Shown: one piece after another, positions 60,102 through 64,000 of the stretch
Layout of the letters: every line of letters begins with the position of its first letter
Numbering within the stretch: the first letter of the stretch is position 1
Assembly: GCF_900163965.1 (NCBI RefSeq)
Contig: NZ_FULE01000031.1
Span: 124,001 to 188,000 of the forward strand
Source of the DNA: Vibrio ruber DSM 16370
GTDB lineage: Bacteria > Pseudomonadota > Gammaproteobacteria > Enterobacterales > Vibrionaceae
DNA: 64,000 bases
Reading direction: 5' to 3'
Notes under the pieces: model-generated
The model's input: the letters and a program-made list of their open reading frames with translations, nothing else
Told to the model about the DNA's origin: nothing
Databases searched by the model: none
Made by a program: the position numbers and the translations under genes

Positions 60102-61109
60102 TCAGACGATCCACATCCGTTCTTCCGGGTCTTTTCTGTTCAGATAATGGGTGGATTGAATCCGACGAATCGTCCGGCACTTGCCGCGGATAAGTAAGGT
60201 CTCTGTGACGGCAATATTGCCTTGGCGAGTGACGCCATCCAGTAAGTCACCTTTGGTGATGCCTGTTGCAGAAAAAATTACATTATCACTGCGCACCATA
60301 TCTTCCATCTTCAGCACTTTTCCGGCTTCAACGCCCATTTTCTGACAGCGCTCGATTTCCTGCTGGCCGATCTGGCGGTTTTCATCGGTATCACCTTTCA
60401 CTTCGTGGCGCGGCAGAAGACGGCCATGCATATCACCATCCAGAGCACGAATTACGGCTGCGGAGACGACACCTTCAGGGGCACCACCGATACAATACAT
60501 CACATCAACTTCACTGTCGGGCATACAAGTTAAAATGGAGGCTGCCACATCACCATCGGGCACGGCAAATACGCGGACGCCCCACTGTTGCATCTGGGCA
60601 ATGGTTTGCTCGTGGCGCGGTTTAGCCAGAGTAATGACGACCAGCCCATCCAGTGATTTACCTAATGCCTGGGCGATATGTTCGAGATTTTGTTTGAGCG
60701 GCAAATTGAGATCGATACATCCTTTGGCTCCCGGCCCGACGACCAGTTTTTCCATGTACATATCGGGCGCTTTCAAAAAGCTGCCTTTTTCCGCGGCTGC
60801 CAGTACAGAGAGTGCATTCGACTGCCCCATGGCTGTCATTCGGGTTCCTTCGATCGGATCAACGGCGATATCCACTTCATCGCCACCCAAACCGACTTTT
60901 TCACCAATATAGAGCATCGGAGCATCATCAATTTCTCCTTCTCCGATGACAATTTCCCCCGTGATCTCGGTCTTATTCAACAGGCTCCGCATGACCTCAA
61001 CGGCTGCACCATCCGCTGCATTTTTATCACCGCGCCCAAGCCATTTATACCCGGCTAAAGCGGCACCTTCGGTCACCCGGGAAAAGGCCATTGCTAAATC
61101 ACGTTTCAT
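60102..61109 (-). CDS. glpX: Class II fructose-1,6-bisphosphatase
   Basis: This 335-residue metal-dependent phosphatase of gluconeogenesis has YKWLGRGDKNAADGAAVEVM near the N-terminus. It also has the metal/substrate motifs GEGEIDDAPMLYIGE and VDPIEGTRMTAMG, and later IGGAPEGVVSAAVIRALDGD. The ATG at 61109 has GGAG five bases before it and matches E. coli GlpX (MRRELAIEFSRVTE); an upstream in-frame ATG at 61160 is unlikely. It faces pfkA tail to tail, so the opposing glycolytic and gluconeogenic enzymes are neighbours. Confidence 0.97.
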   Translation of the reverse strand: MKRDLAMAFSRVTEGAALAGYKWLGRGDKNAADGAAVEVMRSLLNKTEITGEIVIGEGEIDDAPMLYIGEKVGLGGDEVDIAVDPIEGTRMTAMGQSNALSVLAAAEKGSFLKAPDMYMEKLVVGPGAKGCIDLNLPLKQNLEHIAQALGKSLDGLVVITLAKPRHEQTIAQMQQWGVRVFAVPDGDVAASILTCMPDSEVDVMYCIGGAPEGVVSAAVIRALDGDMHGRLLPRHEVKGDTDENRQIGQQEIERCQKMGVEAGKVLKMEDMVRSDNVIFSATGITKGDLLDGVTRQGNIAVTETLLIRGKCRTIRRIQSTHYLNRKDPEERMWIV

Positions 61110-61427
61110 GTGAACTCCATCTTGACGGAAAACTGAGAAATTTGCGTCGAATTTTAGCATATCCCGACGAAAACGTTTGCTGAAATGCTTGTAGATTATT
61201 GCACTTGATCAAAGCTGCTTCAGATCTTCAGCGCTATTTCAGGGCTCAGACGAGGGGAATCCTGCCACGGAGAACAACAAAAGTAAGAATAGTGTCAATT
61301 CACGCCGATTTTTTAATCGAATGGTGAAAATATTCAATATAGAGCGTGTTTCTCCAGCGATGGCTGAGTAGAATGAACAGTCAGGTACAATCATTATTGC
61401 AAGCGCAGAATCGTAAAGGATATAAGC
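61110..61427. other. Divergent region between glpX and zapB
   Basis: This 318-base stretch must hold the promoters of both genes. I saw no small gene, no strong dyad, and no promoter match good enough to assign. Confidence 0.4.
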
Positions 61428-61670
61428 ATGTCTTTTGAAGTGTTAGAGAAATTAGAAGCCAAAATTCAAACTGCCGTTGATACAATCACTCTCCTGCAAA
61501 TGGAAGTTGAAGAATTAAAAGAAGAAAAGCAGAAATTGATTGAAGAAGCGACCGAGCTGAAAACCAGTCGTGATGAACTGGAACAACGTTTACAGGATAT
61601 TCAGCAAGAGCAATCAGCATGGCAGGAGCGCATTCGCAACTTGCTTGGAAAAATGGAAGAGATGGAGTAA
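61428..61670 (+). CDS. zapB: Cell division protein ZapB
   Basis: This 80-residue protein is coiled coil over almost its whole length ([20 protein letters not shown] start, Glu/Leu heptads, LLGKMEEME end). ZapB binds ZapA and links the Z ring to MatP at the division site. Length and both termini match E. coli ZapB. An AAAGGA ribosome site lies before the ATG. A strong terminator lies 61 bases after the stop. Confidence 0.94.
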   Translation: MSFEVLEKLEAKIQTAVDTITLLQMEVEELKEEKQKLIEEATELKTSRDELEQRLQDIQQEQSAWQERIRNLLGKMEEME

Positions 61671-61731
61671 GGCTCGAAACCTTCTATATCAGCGATCTGG
61701 TTCAAGCTTTCTATATCATCAATGCGATAGT

Positions 61732-61763
61732 AAAAAATGCCGATATTTCTATCGGCATTTTTT
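61732..61763. terminator. Bidirectional terminator between zapB and metF
   Basis: AAAAAATGCCGAT (61732-61744) and ATCGGCATTTTTT (61751-61763) pair perfectly around a 6-base loop, giving A and T tracts for both converging genes. Confidence 0.95.
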
Positions 61764-61786
61764 CATGGGAGAGTCTGTTATACGAT

Positions 61787-62744
<958 letters not shown>

Positions 62745-62748
<4 letters not shown>

Positions 62749-62772
62749 TATTGAATTGTTTTTTATGTCAAC
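62745..62772 (-). promoter_or_regulatory. metF promoter
   Basis: On the minus strand a perfect TTGACA -35 (62772-62767) is followed after 16 bases by TAGAAT (62750-62745). The start site would be near 62738, inside the met boxes. Confidence 0.85.
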
Positions 62773-62773
62773 A

Positions 62774-62804
62774 ATATAAGCATGAATTTTATTCATGCTT
62801 ATAT
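62774..62804. other. 14-bp perfect hairpin upstream of the metF promoter
   Basis: ATATAAGCATGAAT (62774-62787) and ATTCATGCTTATAT (62791-62804) form a perfect 14-bp stem with a 3-base loop. It ends one base from the -35 element of metF. No T tract follows, so an operator or cruciform role is as likely as termination. Confidence 0.8.
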
Positions 62805-62865
62805 GAAGGCTTTTCACCTCTGTTGATTGAAATAGATCGATTTATAAATCTTAGTTGAGAAACAA

Positions 62866-62889
62866 ATCAGGAGCCAAATGGCCCCTGAT
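62866..62889 (-). terminator. metL terminator
   Basis: On the minus strand ATCAGGGGCC pairs with GGCTCCTGAT (one G-U) around a 4-base loop. TTGTTTC follows. It lies 28 bases beyond the metL stop. Confidence 0.75.
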
Positions 62890-62917
62890 ATATTGAATCC
62901 GTGAACGAATGGGTTCG

Positions 62918-64000
62918 TTATAACAAGCTGGAAAGGAGATTAATGTCTGATTGAATGGCACCGGCGGTGACATTCCGCCCGGCGCCGGGGCCGCGAATCA
63001 CTAACGGATTGTCTTTATACCATTTGCTTTCAATGGCAAAGATATTATCGCACGGTAGCAAGTTGGCTAATGGATGCTCCCGGTGTAAAGCTTCCACACC
63101 GACAGAGGCCTTTCCGGATTTTTCCAAACGGGCGACATAACGTAATACTTTATCTTCCCGTTGGGCTTTTGCCAGACGTTCGGCAAGCTGGATATCGAGC
63201 AGGGCACTCTGATCAAGAAAATCATCCAGAGAGAGGCATTGCAATTCATCCGGAACCAGTGATTCAACAGTGACCTGATCCGGTTCAAGCTCCAGTCCGG
63301 ATTCACGCGCCAAAATGACCAATTTTCTCATCACGTCGGAACCATCCAGATCATTTCTCGGATCGGGCTCGGTTAAACCTTGTTGCCAAGCCAGATCAAC
63401 CAATTCACTGAAAGGGACGGTGCCATCATATTGTTGGAATAACCAGGACAGTGTTCCGGAGAAAATCCCGGAGAGGGCAACAATTTCATCTCCGCTTTCC
63501 CGTAGATCCCTCACCGTATGGTTAATCGGCAGACCGGCACCCACCGTCGCATTGTAAAACCAGTGACGACTGATTTTGGCAAAAGAGTCTTTGACCTGAT
63601 AGTAATATTCACTGCTGGAAGAGCCTGCGACCTTGTTTGCAGAAATCAGGTGCATTCCTTGCTCTGCAATCTGAATATACTGTGAAGCAAGTTCTGCACT
63701 GGCTGTGACATCCAGCACTATCACATCATCATAGCCGCGGATCTGCCCCAGTTTGAGTAGCCATTCCTGACCGTCATTGGGACGCGATTCTTCAAGGAAA
63801 TGGCGTTCAACCTTTGTCGGATCAATCCCTTGTTCATCAAACCAGTAGGTTTGACTATCGATGACTGCAACCAGCTCAAAATTCATGCCCCGGCGTTTCT
63901 CCAGCTCTGCTTTCTGTTCCGCAAATAGTTTGAGCCAGCTCGAACCGATATTGCCTTTGCCACAGAGTGCGAGAGCCACGCGTTTTTGTGCCTGAAAAAG
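62918..64000 (-). CDS. metL: Bifunctional aspartokinase/homoserine dehydrogenase II, C-terminal part
   Basis: The frame is open to the window edge, so only the homoserine dehydrogenase half is seen (about 360 residues of about 800). It begins LFQAQKRVALALCGKGNIGSSW, where GKGNIG is the NAD(P)-binding glycine motif. It continues with SANKVAGSSS, NATVGAGLPI, the catalytic Asp/Lys region GIFSGTLSWLF, and DLDGSDVMRKLVILAR. The product reduces aspartate semialdehyde to homoserine. metL (rather than thrA) is favoured by adjacency to metF. The upstream half, and probably metB, lie beyond the window. Confidence 0.95.
   Translation of the reverse strand, partial: LFQAQKRVALALCGKGNIGSSWLKLFAEQKAELEKRRGMNFELVAVIDSQTYWFDEQGIDPTKVERHFLEESRPNDGQEWLLKLGQIRGYDDVIVLDVTASAELASQYIQIAEQGMHLISANKVAGSSSSEYYYQVKDSFAKISRHWFYNATVGAGLPINHTVRDLRESGDEIVALSGIFSGTLSWLFQQYDGTVPFSELVDLAWQQGLTEPDPRNDLDGSDVMRKLVILARESGLELEPDQVTVESLVPDELQCLSLDDFLDQSALLDIQLAERLAKAQREDKVLRYVARLEKSGKASVGVEALHREHPLANLLPCDNIFAIESKWYKDNPLVIRGPGAGRNVTAGAIQSDINLLSSLL

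Noticed and set aside
60021-60180. An open minus-strand frame overlapping the glpX 3' end and running about 80 bases beyond it, with a basic C-terminus.
   Set aside because: It has no good start or ribosome site and mostly shadows glpX in another frame. I recognise no family.

Overview
The window reads as a chromosomal segment of a Vibrio (Gammaproteobacteria). The evidence is gene content and neighbourhood: DUF416-hupA-DUF1481, ompR-envZ, gmk-rpoZ-spoT-recG, a DUF4212/sodium-solute symporter pair beside a CrbR-like regulator, dsbD-aspA-fxsA-trmL, cpxRA/cpxP-fieF-pfkA and glpX-zapB-metF-metL. Most of these neighbourhoods match the chromosome I order I remember from V. cholerae. A secreted Vibrio-type leucine aminopeptidase and a pectate lyase fit a marine or plant-associated species. 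The species cannot be named from the sequence.

Region 1 (1-19.5 kb) is an O-antigen or capsule biosynthesis locus, almost all on the + strand and tightly packed. It starts inside a CDP-glucose 4,6-dehydratase (rfbG). Next come rfbH, an abequose/paratose-synthase-like reductase, a Wzx flippase, a family 2 glycosyltransferase, a PAPS-dependent sulfotransferase, a methyltransferase and a GT9 glycosyltransferase. Then follow gmd and fcl (GDP-L-fucose), a second GT2, a Wzy polymerase, two GT4 enzymes, manC and manB. After an 856-base AT-rich gap comes a WbaP-type initiating phosphotransferase. The enzymes predict a repeat unit with a 3,6-dideoxyhexose, fucose and mannose, possibly carrying sulfate and methyl groups. 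The sugar-nucleotide genes are visibly less AT-rich than the flippase, transferase and polymerase genes, which suggests mosaic assembly.

Region 2 (19.5-34 kb) joins the DUF416 / hydroxyacid dehydrogenase / UDG-like / hupA / DUF1481 group to accessory genes (secreted pectate lyase, MocR regulator), then ompR-envZ, then a MarR-controlled tripartite efflux operon (outer membrane factor, EmrA, EmrB).

Region 3 (34-52.5 kb) is mostly core genome: recG, spoT, rpoZ, gmk; a dicarboxylate/amino acid symporter; yhhQ behind a probable preQ1-I riboswitch; the acetate-type symporter with its LuxR-family regulator; dsbD; aspA; a diguanylate cyclase; fxsA; and trmL.

Region 4 (52.5-64 kb) holds cpxA-cpxR divergent from cpxP, with a 264-bp MITE-like element inserted between them, then fieF, a secreted aminopeptidase, pfkA, glpX, zapB, metF with a MetJ operator, and the 3' part of metL.

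The most notable non-coding signals are: two copies of one TA-flanked inverted-repeat element, one abutting the recG stop codon and one inside the cpx control region; the preQ1-like element before yhhQ; a perfect CpxR box before cpxP; tandem met boxes over the metF promoter; and many strong intergenic hairpins. I saw no tRNA, rRNA, CRISPR array, transposase gene or prophage.
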